Of a stretch of DNA of 64,000 nucleotides, positions 25,813 through 34,940 are shown piece after piece. The notes under the pieces were generated by a model. It did not search any database. It saw nothing but the letters and a program-made list of their open reading frames with translations, and had not been told where the DNA came from. Every line of letters starts with the position of its first letter. The first letter of the stretch is position 1. The position numbers and the translations under genes were made by a program. The stretch is from contig CANFLS010000007.1 of the NCBI GenBank assembly GCA_947447955.1, positions 1 to 64,000 on the forward strand, written 5' to 3'. Source of the stretch: Flavobacteriales bacterium (lineage in GTDB: Bacteria > Bacteroidota > Bacteroidia > NS11-12g > UBA955).

Positions 25813-27951
25813 GTGTTATTAAATTGCTCACGAATTTACAAGGAAATTTCTAACAACCTAAAAACTTTTGTTTGTTTATTATTGGTTTTTGGTTCAAAGC
25901 AAGCTTTTTCTCAAAAAGATACTTCAAAAAGCACCTTAGAAAATTTCGATTGGCTAAATGAAATTGTAGTAAGTACAAACAAAGATGCTACAAAATACAA
26001 GGAAAGCGTTGTTGGGTTATCGATTCTTAAGCCGTATTTAATTGAGAACAAGATTATTTTAGATGCTAGTAAAGTTGTCAATCAAATTCCTGGAGTGGTT
26101 GTAAATGACGGCCAAATAAATATTCGCAGCGGCAGTGGATGGAGCTATGGCGCAGGAAGCCGCGTTATGGTTACCATTGATGAAATGCCAATGCTTTCTG
26201 GCGATGTTGGATCAGTACCCTTCAATTTCTTACCTACTGAGGGTATTGGTGGCATTGAAGTAATTAAAAATGCAGGATCGGTATTGTATGGATCTTCCGC
26301 GTTAAATGGGATTGTGAATATGCGTTCAATTCCTATAACCAAAAAACAATACATCAACGTGAATATCAATGGTGGTTTTTATGATGTGCCTCAAAATTTA
26401 AAATTCACAAAAAATACACTCAGCAACTACGGAATTAACGGAATTTACAGTGAAAAAATTGACAATCATTCTTTTGCCTTTACTTGGAATCAATTAAACG
26501 ACGATGGTTACCGAATGGCAGAACATGATTACCGTGTTAGAGTTGGATGGAAATATGGATATGAATTCAATGCAAAATCGAAACTAAATCCATTGAAATT
26601 ATGGCTCAATGGTTCCATTCAAAAAGGAGAAAGTGGTTCATTCCTCATTTGGCAAAATGACCAAAAAGGGTATTCTACCCAAGATAGTTCTTATTCAATG
26701 AACACAGGTCGTAGGTTTTATATAGATCCTGTAATTGAATGGAATGGCAAAAAATGGAAACATAAAATGCTGAATCGATATTTCACCATTAGCAACGACA
26801 TTGACAATGGCGACATAAATAACAATCAAGATAACAGCAATAAATTGCTATATAACGAATTGAAAAGCAAGCGTTCATTAAACGATAAATTTGATATCAT
26901 TTTAGGGGCAGTTTCATGCAGAACCACTTCAAATTCTCCATTATTCAATGGCACCCATAACATTCAAAATTTAGCAGGTTATTTTCAAACCCAATACAAA
27001 TCAAATGGTTGGATAGCTCAAATTGGGGGCCGATACGAGCATTATAATTTGGATGGAAATAAACAATCAAAACCGGTAATTCGTTTGGGGTTAAATAAAC
27101 AACTTTCTAGAGCTACCTACTTAAGAGCTTCGTACGGAGAAGGCTTTCGCTATCCGAGTATGGCTGAATTATTTACCACTACTTCAACAGGAGCAATCAG
27201 CGTATTGCCAAACGGTGACTTAAAACCTGAAACAGGAAACAACATTGAAATAGGCGTAAAACAAGGTTTGAAATTTAAATCAAGAACGCTCGGAACCATT
27301 TCTACTTATGTTGATTTTGCAATTTTCCAGAACAAATACCAAAACATGATGGAATATACTTTCGGACAATGGAAGGGAAACGGACCGTTTCCTTTATTGG
27401 GGTTCAAAAGTTTAAATGTAGGAAACACAAACATTCTAGGATTTGAAATTGAATCGGCAGGAAGCATAGACAAAAATGGAATGAAAGTTCAATGGTTATT
27501 GGGATACACATATTCAAATCCAACCGTAGACAATCCAAATTATGAAATTGCAAAAAACTCAACTGGACAATCAATTACATTCGAAAATACAGCTGCCAAC
27601 AATAATAATATTCTCAAGTATAGAAACAGACATGTAGTTCGCTCAGATATTCAATTTGGTTATAAATTACTAGAATTTGGAATAAGCAACCGCTACCAAA
27701 GCGCATTCGAAAATATAGACGCGGCCTTTTTAGTTTTTATTGACGGTGTTGAAAATGTTTATCGAAATGGAAAAAATGCTGGCTTAATTACAGACATAAG
27801 AGTGGGTTACCAACTCAATGAAAGCATTAAAATTCAAATTCAAGCGAGTAATATTTTTCAAACAATTTACATGGCAAGACCTGCAGACTACAATGCACCA
27901 AGATTATTTCAATTCCAATTAAACTATAAGTTTATTGGAAAAGACATTTAA
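25813..27951 (+). CDS. TonB-dependent outer membrane receptor
   Basis: About 712 residues. A signal peptide (NNLKTFVCLLLVFGSKQAFS) is followed by a short N-terminus, a plug domain (IVVSTNKDATKYKESVVGLS as TonB box region, DASKVVNQIPGVVVNDGQINIRSG, VIKNAGSVLYGSSALNGIVN) and a 22-strand-type barrel ending in FQFQLNYKF-like aromatic strands. The NIRSG and YGSSALNG segments are hallmarks of the family. No CarboxypepD_reg extension or SusD partner is present, so it is a siderophore/vitamin-type receptor rather than a SusC. Substrate unknown. There is no ATG; GTG 25813-25815 is the outermost start, but a start closer to the signal peptide is possible. It overlaps the convergent GT87 gene by 4 bases. 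Confidence 0.85.
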   Translation: MLLNCSRIYKEISNNLKTFVCLLLVFGSKQAFSQKDTSKSTLENFDWLNEIVVSTNKDATKYKESVVGLSILKPYLIENKIILDASKVVNQIPGVVVNDGQINIRSGSGWSYGAGSRVMVTIDEMPMLSGDVGSVPFNFLPTEGIGGIEVIKNAGSVLYGSSALNGIVNMRSIPITKKQYINVNINGGFYDVPQNLKFTKNTLSNYGINGIYSEKIDNHSFAFTWNQLNDDGYRMAEHDYRVRVGWKYGYEFNAKSKLNPLKLWLNGSIQKGESGSFLIWQNDQKGYSTQDSSYSMNTGRRFYIDPVIEWNGKKWKHKMLNRYFTISNDIDNGDINNNQDNSNKLLYNELKSKRSLNDKFDIILGAVSCRTTSNSPLFNGTHNIQNLAGYFQTQYKSNGWIAQIGGRYEHYNLDGNKQSKPVIRLGLNKQLSRATYLRASYGEGFRYPSMAELFTTTSTGAISVLPNGDLKPETGNNIEIGVKQGLKFKSRTLGTISTYVDFAIFQNKYQNMMEYTFGQWKGNGPFPLLGFKSLNVGNTNILGFEIESAGSIDKNGMKVQWLLGYTYSNPTVDNPNYEIAKNSTGQSITFENTAANNNNILKYRNRHVVRSDIQFGYKLLEFGISNRYQSAFENIDAAFLVFIDGVENVYRNGKNAGLITDIRVGYQLNESIKIQIQASNIFQTIYMARPADYNAPRLFQFQLNYKFIGKDI

Positions 27952-29243
27952 AAACTGCCTGTAAGTTCTTTGTCTTTCAATTGGTAAATCAATCTGAAAT
28001 AAGCAATTGCAAATAAAATTGCACCTATACCTTGGGTTCTTAGTCCAATGATAAAATACCTGGTTTCTATTGAAAATATTTCAAAAAAGACCAAACAACC
28101 CATAAATAGCAAAGAGGTAAAAAAGATTGTTTTCTGCACGCCATTAAACAAGGTCTTATTTTGTAAATAGTAGAAAACTACCACAGTGAGCGCTGGAATG
28201 AAAAATGCAAAAGAGTAGTCGCGCTGATGAGGAAATATCAATGGTATTCCTATACAAACCAAACTCACTTGCACATAATTGCTAAATTTATTTTGAGGGA
28301 TTTTTTTAATTTCTAAGATTAAGAAAGTAATGGCACCTAAAAAAGCCACTCGAAGAATTTGAGTCAACCAAAACAATTGACTTACAGACAATTTGGCAAA
28401 ATATATATAATATTCTTTAGGTGCATTTGTAGCCGTAAAATACTTTGTTAGAATTGCACCGAGATCCATAAATCCACCTTCTCCAACTTGCACAACATGG
28501 CTAGTTTTAACCGGATTAATTGCATGCAACCACGATACTAGCTGATTCATAAAATAGACTTTATCAATAAAAAACCAAGGCAAAAACGTAACCAACAGAA
28601 CGCCTAAAAAAACACCAATCATGGCTTTGTATCTTTTATCAAAAAACAATTTTAGGTACATGAAAATTGGCAGAATTTTAAAATTTATGGCAATCATCAT
28701 GGGCGACCATTTAAACCATTTATTGGCTTTAGGATTACAAAATGCCTCCAAAATTCCAAAAAGTAAGAAAATTGTTAACTGTCCATAGCGAATATTAATA
28801 TGCAACCATCTGTAGCCTAAAAAGATTAAAATTGAATAAAATAGTATTTGAGTTGCTTGTTTATCAAAGCTAAAAATTCCTAAAATTATTTTGATTATAC
28901 GGTAAATGAAAAACAAATTCAACGTATTCCATACCAATTTTGCACAAAGCATTGATAATAGAATATTTGGCAACATTGAGTTTTCCGGAAACCGATAAAC
29001 TGGCAATTGCGCAAATGGCTGCAATAAAAATGTAAAAAGTGGTGAATAGTAATAATGAAGGTACCTTTCATAAACAACTTTCGAATCATACATTTCCAAA
29101 TGATCGCGGAAACGATTTGCGGCACCCATAAATATTTCAAAATCGTTGCTATTCGATAATGAGTTAAAAAATGGCCAAAGAATTAGCAAAGAAAAAACTA
29201 AAACAATTACCCTTGTATACTTTTTAAAATCAATTGAATCCAT
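27948..29243 (-). CDS. GT87-like polytopic membrane glycosyltransferase (DUF2029)
   Basis: 431 residues with about ten hydrophobic helices. The first extracytoplasmic loop, SNDFEIFMGAANRFRDHLEMYD, contains the D-F-x2-F/Y...G..N pattern found in DUF2029/GT87 polyprenol-phosphate-mannose-dependent mannosyltransferases, followed by HYYYSPLFTFLLQPFAQLP. The later NIRYGQLTIFLL segment is also typical (NGQxN-like). The donor and acceptor are unknown. A second member, at 37647-38858, has the same SDFKVYYLAG and YKYSPVF pattern. A TACATTTG box lies 10 bases before the ATG. Confidence 0.72.
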   Translation of the reverse strand: MDSIDFKKYTRVIVLVFSLLILWPFFNSLSNSNDFEIFMGAANRFRDHLEMYDSKVVYERYLHYYYSPLFTFLLQPFAQLPVYRFPENSMLPNILLSMLCAKLVWNTLNLFFIYRIIKIILGIFSFDKQATQILFYSILIFLGYRWLHINIRYGQLTIFLLFGILEAFCNPKANKWFKWSPMMIAINFKILPIFMYLKLFFDKRYKAMIGVFLGVLLVTFLPWFFIDKVYFMNQLVSWLHAINPVKTSHVVQVGEGGFMDLGAILTKYFTATNAPKEYYIYFAKLSVSQLFWLTQILRVAFLGAITFLILEIKKIPQNKFSNYVQVSLVCIGIPLIFPHQRDYSFAFFIPALTVVVFYYLQNKTLFNGVQKTIFFTSLLFMGCLVFFEIFSIETRYFIIGLRTQGIGAILFAIAYFRLIYQLKDKELTGSF

Positions 29244-29253
29244 AAAGAATTTA

Positions 29254-29261
29254 CAAATGTA
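29254..29261 (-). promoter_or_regulatory. -7 promoter box of the GT87-like gene
   Basis: TACATTTG on the minus strand matches TAnnTTTG and ends 10 bases before the ATG at 29243. Confidence 0.5.
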
Positions 29262-29296
29262 AGTAAAAACCCAAATTCACCAATTTCACGTTAATT

Positions 29297-30208
29297 TCAA
29301 TCGTGTCTGAATGCTTTTAACACATCAAAAATATGCAAAATCGAAGGGAATACAGAGTCAATTGATTCTAGCGCCCCTTTGGTAGATCCCGGCAATGCCA
29401 TAATCAAAGAATTTCCCCGAATTCCTACCACACTTCTAGAAAGCATAGCATAAGGAGTGCGTTGTTGACCATAATTTCTAATGGCTTCTTCTATACCTGG
29501 GATTCTTCTTTCTAGAATAGGAATAACAGCTTCGGGTGTACAATCTCTGGGCGATAATCCAGTTCCACCAGTTATAATTATGAGCGACAAATTATTTTGG
29601 CAATGCTTCAAAATAAGCTTTTGAATTTCTTCAATTTCGTCAGGAATAATTTCATATTCAGGAACTTCAACATTGAAATGATTCAATTTTTCAATGATGC
29701 CTTTTCCCGCCCTATCTTCTTTTTTGCCGGCACTTATAGAATCTGAACAAACAATTACTGCCGCAGAAACATCTGAAGTCACCTTATACTTCTTTTGGCT
29801 TTTGCCCCCAGTTTTTTCTTTTAAATGTATTTTTTCAATACTCACGCCTTTGTCAATTGGCTTGAGCATGTCGTACATAGTAAGCGCAACAACAGAAGCG
29901 GCATGCATGGCTTCAACTTCAACCCCAGTTTTATAAATGGTGTGTATTTCAACCTCGATTTCAACAGACATCTCATGCATTTGGTATCGGATTTCTGTAA
30001 ATTCCACCGGCAACGGATGACAATCTGGAATCATGTCGCTGGTGCGTTTTGCAGCAAACAAACCCGCCACTCTCGCAACTTCAAATACATTTCCTTTGGG
30101 AACAGATCCGTTTTCAAGGGCATGAATGGTTTCAACTTTACTAACAACCACATGGGCCACAGCAATTGCAGTTCTTAGCGTATTCGATTTGTGGGTAATG
30201 TTTATCAT
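29297..30208 (-). CDS. moaCB: MoaC-MoaB/MogA fusion, molybdenum cofactor biosynthesis
   Basis: A 303-residue fusion. Residues ~1-150 are MoaC (cyclic pyranopterin monophosphate synthase): NITHKSNTLRTAIA, KRTSDMIPDCHPLPV and GVEVEAMHAASVVALTMYDM. Residues ~155-303 are MoaB/MogA (molybdopterin adenylyltransferase): IITGGTGLSPRDCTPEAV, RIPGIEEAIR and GIRGNSLIMALPGSTKGA. The two enzymes act at different steps, cPMP formation and adenylylation of molybdopterin. Such MoaC-MoaB fusions are known in Bacteroidetes. It is the last gene of the moa operon and overlaps moaE by 4 bases. Confidence 0.92.
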   Translation of the reverse strand: MINITHKSNTLRTAIAVAHVVVSKVETIHALENGSVPKGNVFEVARVAGLFAAKRTSDMIPDCHPLPVEFTEIRYQMHEMSVEIEVEIHTIYKTGVEVEAMHAASVVALTMYDMLKPIDKGVSIEKIHLKEKTGGKSQKKYKVTSDVSAAVIVCSDSISAGKKEDRAGKGIIEKLNHFNVEVPEYEIIPDEIEEIQKLILKHCQNNLSLIIITGGTGLSPRDCTPEAVIPILERRIPGIEEAIRNYGQQRTPYAMLSRSVVGIRGNSLIMALPGSTKGALESIDSVFPSILHIFDVLKAFRHD

Positions 30209-30651
30209 AATGGTTTATTCTCCTTCCATTGGGAAGTATTGTCTTGAAATATCTCTTTGCCCCAAATTGGCAATTCTGCCTTTATTCTTTCTACCAATTC
30301 GTTACAAGCTTCGATTGCCATCTTTCGGTGTTTTGAAGATGTAAACACAAACAAACAAATTTCACCCACATTTACCATACCCAAACTATGGTAAATATGC
30401 ATGCAGGTTAAATCATACTTGCTAAAAATATCTTCTCTAATTTCAAACGCTTTTTGTAAGGCCAAATCTTCATAGCATGTATATTCAATTCCAGAAACTA
30501 CACCCAATTCCAATTGATCGGCTCTAACCTGACCTAGAAAAATACTATGCGCCCCAATATCGTGCTTTGTAGCATGATTCTGAATAGATTTGGCAATTAT
30601 TTCAGATGTAATTGGCCCTTCTACAAAAATATTCTTTGGTTTACGATCCAT
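30205..30651 (-). CDS. moaE: Molybdopterin synthase catalytic subunit MoaE
   Basis: Large subunit that, with two MoaD, inserts the dithiolene sulfurs into cPMP. The 148-residue protein has SIFLGQVRADQ, GIEYTCYEDLALQKAFEI, the HIYHSLGMVNVGEICLFVF core and the end ELPIWGKEIFQDNTSQWKEN, where the active-site Lys lies (IWGKE). It overlaps moeB upstream by 11 bases and moaCB downstream by 4, so it is translationally coupled to both. Confidence 0.94.
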   Translation of the reverse strand: MDRKPKNIFVEGPITSEIIAKSIQNHATKHDIGAHSIFLGQVRADQLELGVVSGIEYTCYEDLALQKAFEIREDIFSKYDLTCMHIYHSLGMVNVGEICLFVFTSSKHRKMAIEACNELVERIKAELPIWGKEIFQDNTSQWKENKPL

Positions 30652-31681
30652 GTTGTTTCAAATTTAATGGCGAATACGCATCATTTACTCCTCCCGATAC
30701 AGAAAAAACCAATTTATTTGGGAAAACAGACCTCAAATAATGGGCGATATTTAAACTTCTGTTTCCAAAATCACAAACTACATAAATTTCATTTTTATTC
30801 AAAAAATCATCTTTCCCAGTTTGAATCTCATCAAATGTTAAATACAAAACTTGATTGATAGTTAAAGATGGACCTTCATATTTTTCCCTGACATCGAGAA
30901 TACAAATATCTTGATTGCCCAAATCAATTTCTTGCCAAGTAATTGTGGTATTTCCAAAGCATTGAATTTGATAATTCGATTTTAAAAATTGATCAATGGT
31001 TTTTGGCGTATTTTCATATCCTTTTTGATTTGGTAAAATATCAAATTGATAGATTTCATTTTTTTCTAACTGATAATTTATAAATAAATTATATTCATTT
31101 ATCAAATCAAAGTGTTTAATAAAATTAGAAACCATTAATTCACCTACAAATTTTGTTAATTCAGAAGGGACATTTGACTGATTGCAAGTCAAAATATCAC
31201 GTGAATTGGGTGGAGTTGGAAATACATCGCGGTAAAAGGAAGATTCAAAATTTGAAAATTGAAATACTTGTCCCTCCAAACCATTTACGGCGCCCATAAA
31301 TAAAGGTTTTTCTAATAGCATACACGCATCGCTGATCATATACCTCGACGGAAAATTATCGGTACAATCAAAAACAAGATCATATGCCCTAATGATTTCA
31401 ATCGCAATCTCTAGGGTTAAAAATTGATTATAAACCTCTAATTCTATATCATTAAATTCATTATCAATGTATTTTTTAGCTACATCTACTTTTGCAGAAC
31501 CAATATCATTGACGCTAAATAAAAATTGTCGACTTAAATTAGATTCTGAAACAATATCACCGTCAACCAATCCGATTTTAGATATACCCACTTTGGCCAA
31601 TTGCTCAAGCACTGGACAACCAATACCACCGACACCAATGATCAGCACTTTGGAATTGCTTATGTCTTGATGTTTTTTCAT
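30641..31681 (-). CDS. moeB: MoeB-type MoaD-adenylyltransferase with rhodanese domain, zinc cysteines lost
   Basis: Activates the C-terminus of MoaD by adenylation so that it can accept sulfur. The 346-residue protein has an E1-like domain with IGVGGIGCPVLEQLA near residue 16, VDGDIVSESNLSRQFLF (Arg finger) and VFDCTDNFPSRY. A C-terminal rhodanese domain (about 250-346) has the complete loop CDFGNRS, so it can supply persulfide. The structural zinc cysteines of MoeB/ThiF are missing: where CxxC is expected the protein reads FYRDVFPTPP, and the second CxxC is also absent. The cysteine in LTCNQSNV is kept. It lies directly between moaD and moaE. Confidence 0.88.
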   Translation of the reverse strand: MKKHQDISNSKVLIIGVGGIGCPVLEQLAKVGISKIGLVDGDIVSESNLSRQFLFSVNDIGSAKVDVAKKYIDNEFNDIELEVYNQFLTLEIAIEIIRAYDLVFDCTDNFPSRYMISDACMLLEKPLFMGAVNGLEGQVFQFSNFESSFYRDVFPTPPNSRDILTCNQSNVPSELTKFVGELMVSNFIKHFDLINEYNLFINYQLEKNEIYQFDILPNQKGYENTPKTIDQFLKSNYQIQCFGNTTITWQEIDLGNQDICILDVREKYEGPSLTINQVLYLTFDEIQTGKDDFLNKNEIYVVCDFGNRSLNIAHYLRSVFPNKLVFSVSGGVNDAYSPLNLKQHGS

Positions 31682-31684
31682 AAA

Positions 31685-31918
31685 TTATCCGCCAGAAAAT
31701 GGTGGCATTAGCGCAATTACATCGCCATTTTTCAATTCTACGTTTTGATTTACAATTGCATGATTTACGGCAATTGAAAAGTTATAATGGGTTATTGAGG
31801 GATACTTTTCAAACAAATATGCCTGAAACAATTCTAAATCAACACCTTCATTTTGAAAAGTAATTTCTTCAGGAATAATTCCGCTTAACACACCAAATGC
31901 TAAAATCTTAATCACCAT
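31685..31918 (-). CDS. moaD: Molybdopterin synthase sulfur carrier MoaD
   Basis: Small ubiquitin-like carrier of 77 residues ending in PPFSGG; the C-terminal Gly-Gly becomes the thiocarboxylate that sulfurates cPMP. The beta-grasp pattern (MVIKILAFGVLS, IAVNHAIVNQNVELKNGDVIALMPP) is typical. It sits 3 bases before moeB, its activating enzyme, and 27 bases after tauE on the same strand. Confidence 0.92.
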   Translation of the reverse strand: MVIKILAFGVLSGIIPEEITFQNEGVDLELFQAYLFEKYPSITHYNFSIAVNHAIVNQNVELKNGDVIALMPPFSGG

Positions 31919-31945
31919 ATTTTACGAAGTTAATTCACAAAAAAA

Positions 31946-32680
31946 TTATTGAATAATTAATTTCATACTCGCTACAACAAGTACAATGGTCAATAATACT
32001 TTGAGCACTTTATTATCGAATTTCTTGGCTCCCAAATAGGCACCTAAAATTCCTCCCAACAAAGCGAGCAACATCAGTAAATAAACTTCATTGTTAATTG
32101 AGAAATGGGTAGGTTTTGCAACCAATCCCGCACATGAGTTTACAAAAATAAATAAGGCACTCAAGGCAGATGTTTGCTTCAAATTTGTCCAACCCAACAA
32201 CAATAAAACTGGCGACAAAATAATACCACCACCAATTCCAATCATTCCCGAAATCAATCCTATTGATAGTCCTAAAATTGGCGGCAACCAAATAAACTGT
32301 TTTACCTTCACGGTATCAGAAATTGGAAATAAATTCAGAAAACGCGCAATTGGAAACAAAAGCAACACACCCAATATTTGACGGTATAATGTTTCGTTTA
32401 CGGTAATCTTTCCCCCAAAATAAGAAGCGGGAATTGAAAAAACTGCGAGCATGATAAACAGCCTCAAATTGAAGTTACTGGCCTTGTAATAAAAAGCAAA
32501 TGCAATGGCAGAAACGGCCATATTTAAAATCAAAGCCGTAGGTTTCACTTGAGCAGAAGCAATACCAGCCAAAGTAAGCAATGTGATGTAACTACTCGCA
32601 CCGCCATGACCAACCGACGCATACAAAAAGGCAACTATCGGCATGAAAATAATCAAAAGTATTAACGCATTTTCACTCAT
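31946..32680 (-). CDS. TauE/SafE-family anion permease
   Basis: 244 residues with seven or eight predicted helices. The family pattern is seen twice: IVAFLYASVGHGGASSYITLL at the N-terminus and GLISGMIGIGGGIILSPVLL near residue 137. TauE/SafE proteins export or import sulfite, sulfonates or sulfoacetate. The family member here lies inside the moa operon (10 bases from moeA, 27 from moaD). Its place suggests transport of a sulfur or molybdenum oxyanion linked to cofactor synthesis; no ModABC genes are in the window. That link is inference. Confidence 0.85.
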   Translation of the reverse strand: MSENALILLIIFMPIVAFLYASVGHGGASSYITLLTLAGIASAQVKPTALILNMAVSAIAFAFYYKASNFNLRLFIMLAVFSIPASYFGGKITVNETLYRQILGVLLLFPIARFLNLFPISDTVKVKQFIWLPPILGLSIGLISGMIGIGGGIILSPVLLLLGWTNLKQTSALSALFIFVNSCAGLVAKPTHFSINNEVYLLMLLALLGGILGAYLGAKKFDNKVLKVLLTIVLVVASMKLIIQ

Positions 32681-32689
32681 AATGATTAA

Positions 32690-33868
32690 TTAATCGAGGG
32701 GATAAACTTCTACAAAACTTCCAATTTCGAGTAATTCGACATTTTCATCAATTTTAACAATACAATTGGCCGCGTTAAACGACAAAAGATTGAAAGATTC
32801 TTGTCCTTGCAATATTTCAACTCCTTGATAATCAAATTTTCCTTTTACAAAGAAAGTTAAACCAGCTGCTTTTTTAAAGCCATTTTTCAATGGCAAAATT
32901 GCCGTAGGTTCAAATGTGTTTTTACGGCCGCTTATTGCCAATAAACTTGGCTTTACGTATTGATTAAAACAAGTAATTACTGCAGCCGGATTACCAGGCA
33001 ATGCAAAAACCCATTGATCTTGTTTCTTTCCAACATACAAAGGTTTTCCAGGCTTTTGTTTTACTTTATAAAATAAAGATTTTACCTGATTGTTTTCTAA
33101 AGCTTGCTTTACAAAATCAAAATCGCCAACCGATACCCCTCCTGTAACTATTAAAATATCAGATTGGTATAGACCAGTTTGAATTGTTTTTTCAACTTCG
33201 GTCAATTCATCAATAGCTTGATAAGTATCAATTTGGCTTACGCCCATTGATTTTAACAATCCGACGATAGCAAACTCATTAGAATTATAAATTTGTCCGA
33301 ATTCTAATTCATGATTGGGCTTTTGAAGTTCATTTCCCGTAATAATCACCGAAACCTTGGGCATTTTGTAAACTTCCACTTCAAACACCCCTGCCGAAGC
33401 CAATAATCCTAAAATTGCAGGAGTAACCAAAACACCTTGAGAAGCAATAATTTGATTTCGAGAGCACTGTGAACCAATAGTTCTAATGTTCATTCCCAAC
33501 TTCAACTTTTCAGGATCAAAACTGATGTTTGAACCATTCACTGAAACGATTTCTTGTTGTATAACAGCATTCGCGTTTTTAGGGACTGGAGCACCCGTAT
33601 AAATTCTTGCTGCTTCATTCTCATTTAAAGTATAAACATGAGTATCGCCGGCTTGAATATTGTATTTGACCTGATATTCAGTACTTCCACTTTCAAAACA
33701 AATGGCATACCCATCCATTGCAGAATTATCGAAAGATGGCACGTTTACTCTTGCCAAAACATCTGACGACAAAACACAACCCATAGAATCAAGCAATTGA
33801 CGTCTTTCTATACCCAATGTTTGGATATTTGACTTTAATATTTCAATTGATTCGCTAACAGATATCAT
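32690..33868 (-). CDS. moeA: Molybdopterin molybdenumtransferase MoeA
   Basis: Inserts molybdate into adenylylated molybdopterin. The 392-residue protein has the MoeA landmarks: VPSFDNSAMDGYAI near residue 40, RIYTGAPVPKNANAVIQQE, the MPT-binding VTGGVSVGDFDFVKQAL near residue 240, KPGKPLYVGK and VFALPGNPAAV. Domain IV is present at the C-terminus. The gene sits 2 bases after moaA and 9 bases before tauE, in one transcription unit. Confidence 0.95.
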   Translation of the reverse strand: MISVSESIEILKSNIQTLGIERRQLLDSMGCVLSSDVLARVNVPSFDNSAMDGYAICFESGSTEYQVKYNIQAGDTHVYTLNENEAARIYTGAPVPKNANAVIQQEIVSVNGSNISFDPEKLKLGMNIRTIGSQCSRNQIIASQGVLVTPAILGLLASAGVFEVEVYKMPKVSVIITGNELQKPNHELEFGQIYNSNEFAIVGLLKSMGVSQIDTYQAIDELTEVEKTIQTGLYQSDILIVTGGVSVGDFDFVKQALENNQVKSLFYKVKQKPGKPLYVGKKQDQWVFALPGNPAAVITCFNQYVKPSLLAISGRKNTFEPTAILPLKNGFKKAAGLTFFVKGKFDYQGVEILQGQESFNLLSFNAANCIVKIDENVELLEIGSFVEVYPLD

Positions 33869-33870
33869 TT

Positions 33871-34851
33871 TTAACCTCCAATTGCAATCATGCTACTATT
33901 AATAATAGCTTCGGCTTTAATTTCTTTATAATCTTGAGAAAACTGACCTCCCAAAGCCTTGTGCTTTCTTGTTACTGATTCTTTAATAAGGAGATCAATG
34001 GGTAAATTGTTTCTTATTGCCGCCAATAAATCAATTTCTTCTTGTCCAAAAAGGCAATTTTTAATTTTCCCGCTGGCAGTTAATCGCATTCTATTGCAAT
34101 CACCGCAGAAATGACTGCTCATGGTAGAAATAAATGCAATTCGGCCTTGATTATTATCAACTTGGTACTTCTTCGCCGTTGCATGCGCAAGCGTTTCTAA
34201 TGGCTTAACGTCATGATATAACCTTGCAAGTTCTATCAATTCATAGGCAGTAATAACCTTGTCGCTCTCCCAATGATTTCCCGTAAACGGCATAAATTCA
34301 ATAAATCTAACTTCCACCGGATAATCTCTCGTTAAAGAAATAAAATTCTCCAATTCAAACTCAATATGACCTTTCATTGCCACAACATTCAATTTAACTT
34401 CAAATTGATTTTCAAGCAAAAGTTGAATATTGTTCCAAACCCTTTGAAACATGTTGCGGCCTGTTATTTTTTCAAAATCTGTTTCATTTAATGAGTCAAT
34501 ACTCACATTTACAGTTTTGATATTCGATTTTTTAAGTAGATCCAAATATTTATCTACCAAAACACCATTGGTGGTAATGGTTAACTCAACAGGCAATTGC
34601 GACAAATTTTCTAAAATTTCTGCAAAGTCTTTTCTTAACATAGGTTCACCACCCGTTAATCTGATTTTGCTCACACCCAGCTTTACAAATTCCGATGCAA
34701 TTTGGGTGATTTCAGAAGCCGACATCAACTCATCTTTACCAGCACAAGCGTATTCTTCCTCTGGCATGCAATATGTACAACGAAAATTGCACTGATCCGT
34801 AACAGAAATTCTTAAATAGTTATGAATGCGGCCAAATGAGTCGTACAACAT
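33871..34851 (-). CDS. moaA: GTP 3',8-cyclase MoaA
   Basis: Radical-SAM enzyme that starts cofactor synthesis from GTP. The 326-residue protein has the SAM [4Fe-4S] motif CNFRCTYC near residue 21, GGEPMLR and LTITTNGV. The C-terminal cluster cysteines are in SSHFCGDCNRMRLTASGKIKNCLF, and the GG tail (MIAIGG) needed for GTP cyclisation is present. It heads the seven-gene moa operon. A TAGGTTTG box lies 13 bases before the ATG. The preceding gene is the divergent, interrupted M28 peptidase. Confidence 0.96.
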   Translation of the reverse strand: MLYDSFGRIHNYLRISVTDQCNFRCTYCMPEEEYACAGKDELMSASEITQIASEFVKLGVSKIRLTGGEPMLRKDFAEILENLSQLPVELTITTNGVLVDKYLDLLKKSNIKTVNVSIDSLNETDFEKITGRNMFQRVWNNIQLLLENQFEVKLNVVAMKGHIEFELENFISLTRDYPVEVRFIEFMPFTGNHWESDKVITAYELIELARLYHDVKPLETLAHATAKKYQVDNNQGRIAFISTMSSHFCGDCNRMRLTASGKIKNCLFGQEEIDLLAAIRNNLPIDLLIKESVTRKHKALGGQFSQDYKEIKAEAIINSSMIAIGG

Positions 34852-34864
34852 ATATAATATCTTA

Positions 34865-34872
34865 CAAACCTA
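34865..34872 (-). promoter_or_regulatory. -7 promoter box of the moaA operon
   Basis: TAGGTTTG on the minus strand matches TAnnTTTG, 13 bases before the moaA ATG. No well-spaced -33 TTTG and no recognisable Moco riboswitch lie in the 89-bp divergent gap. Confidence 0.5.
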
Positions 34873-34940
34873 AGCAAAAAGGCATTGAACAATGTCAAAA
34901 CTAATCAATAAATGCAAAATTTATTCTTTCTTTGCTGTGA

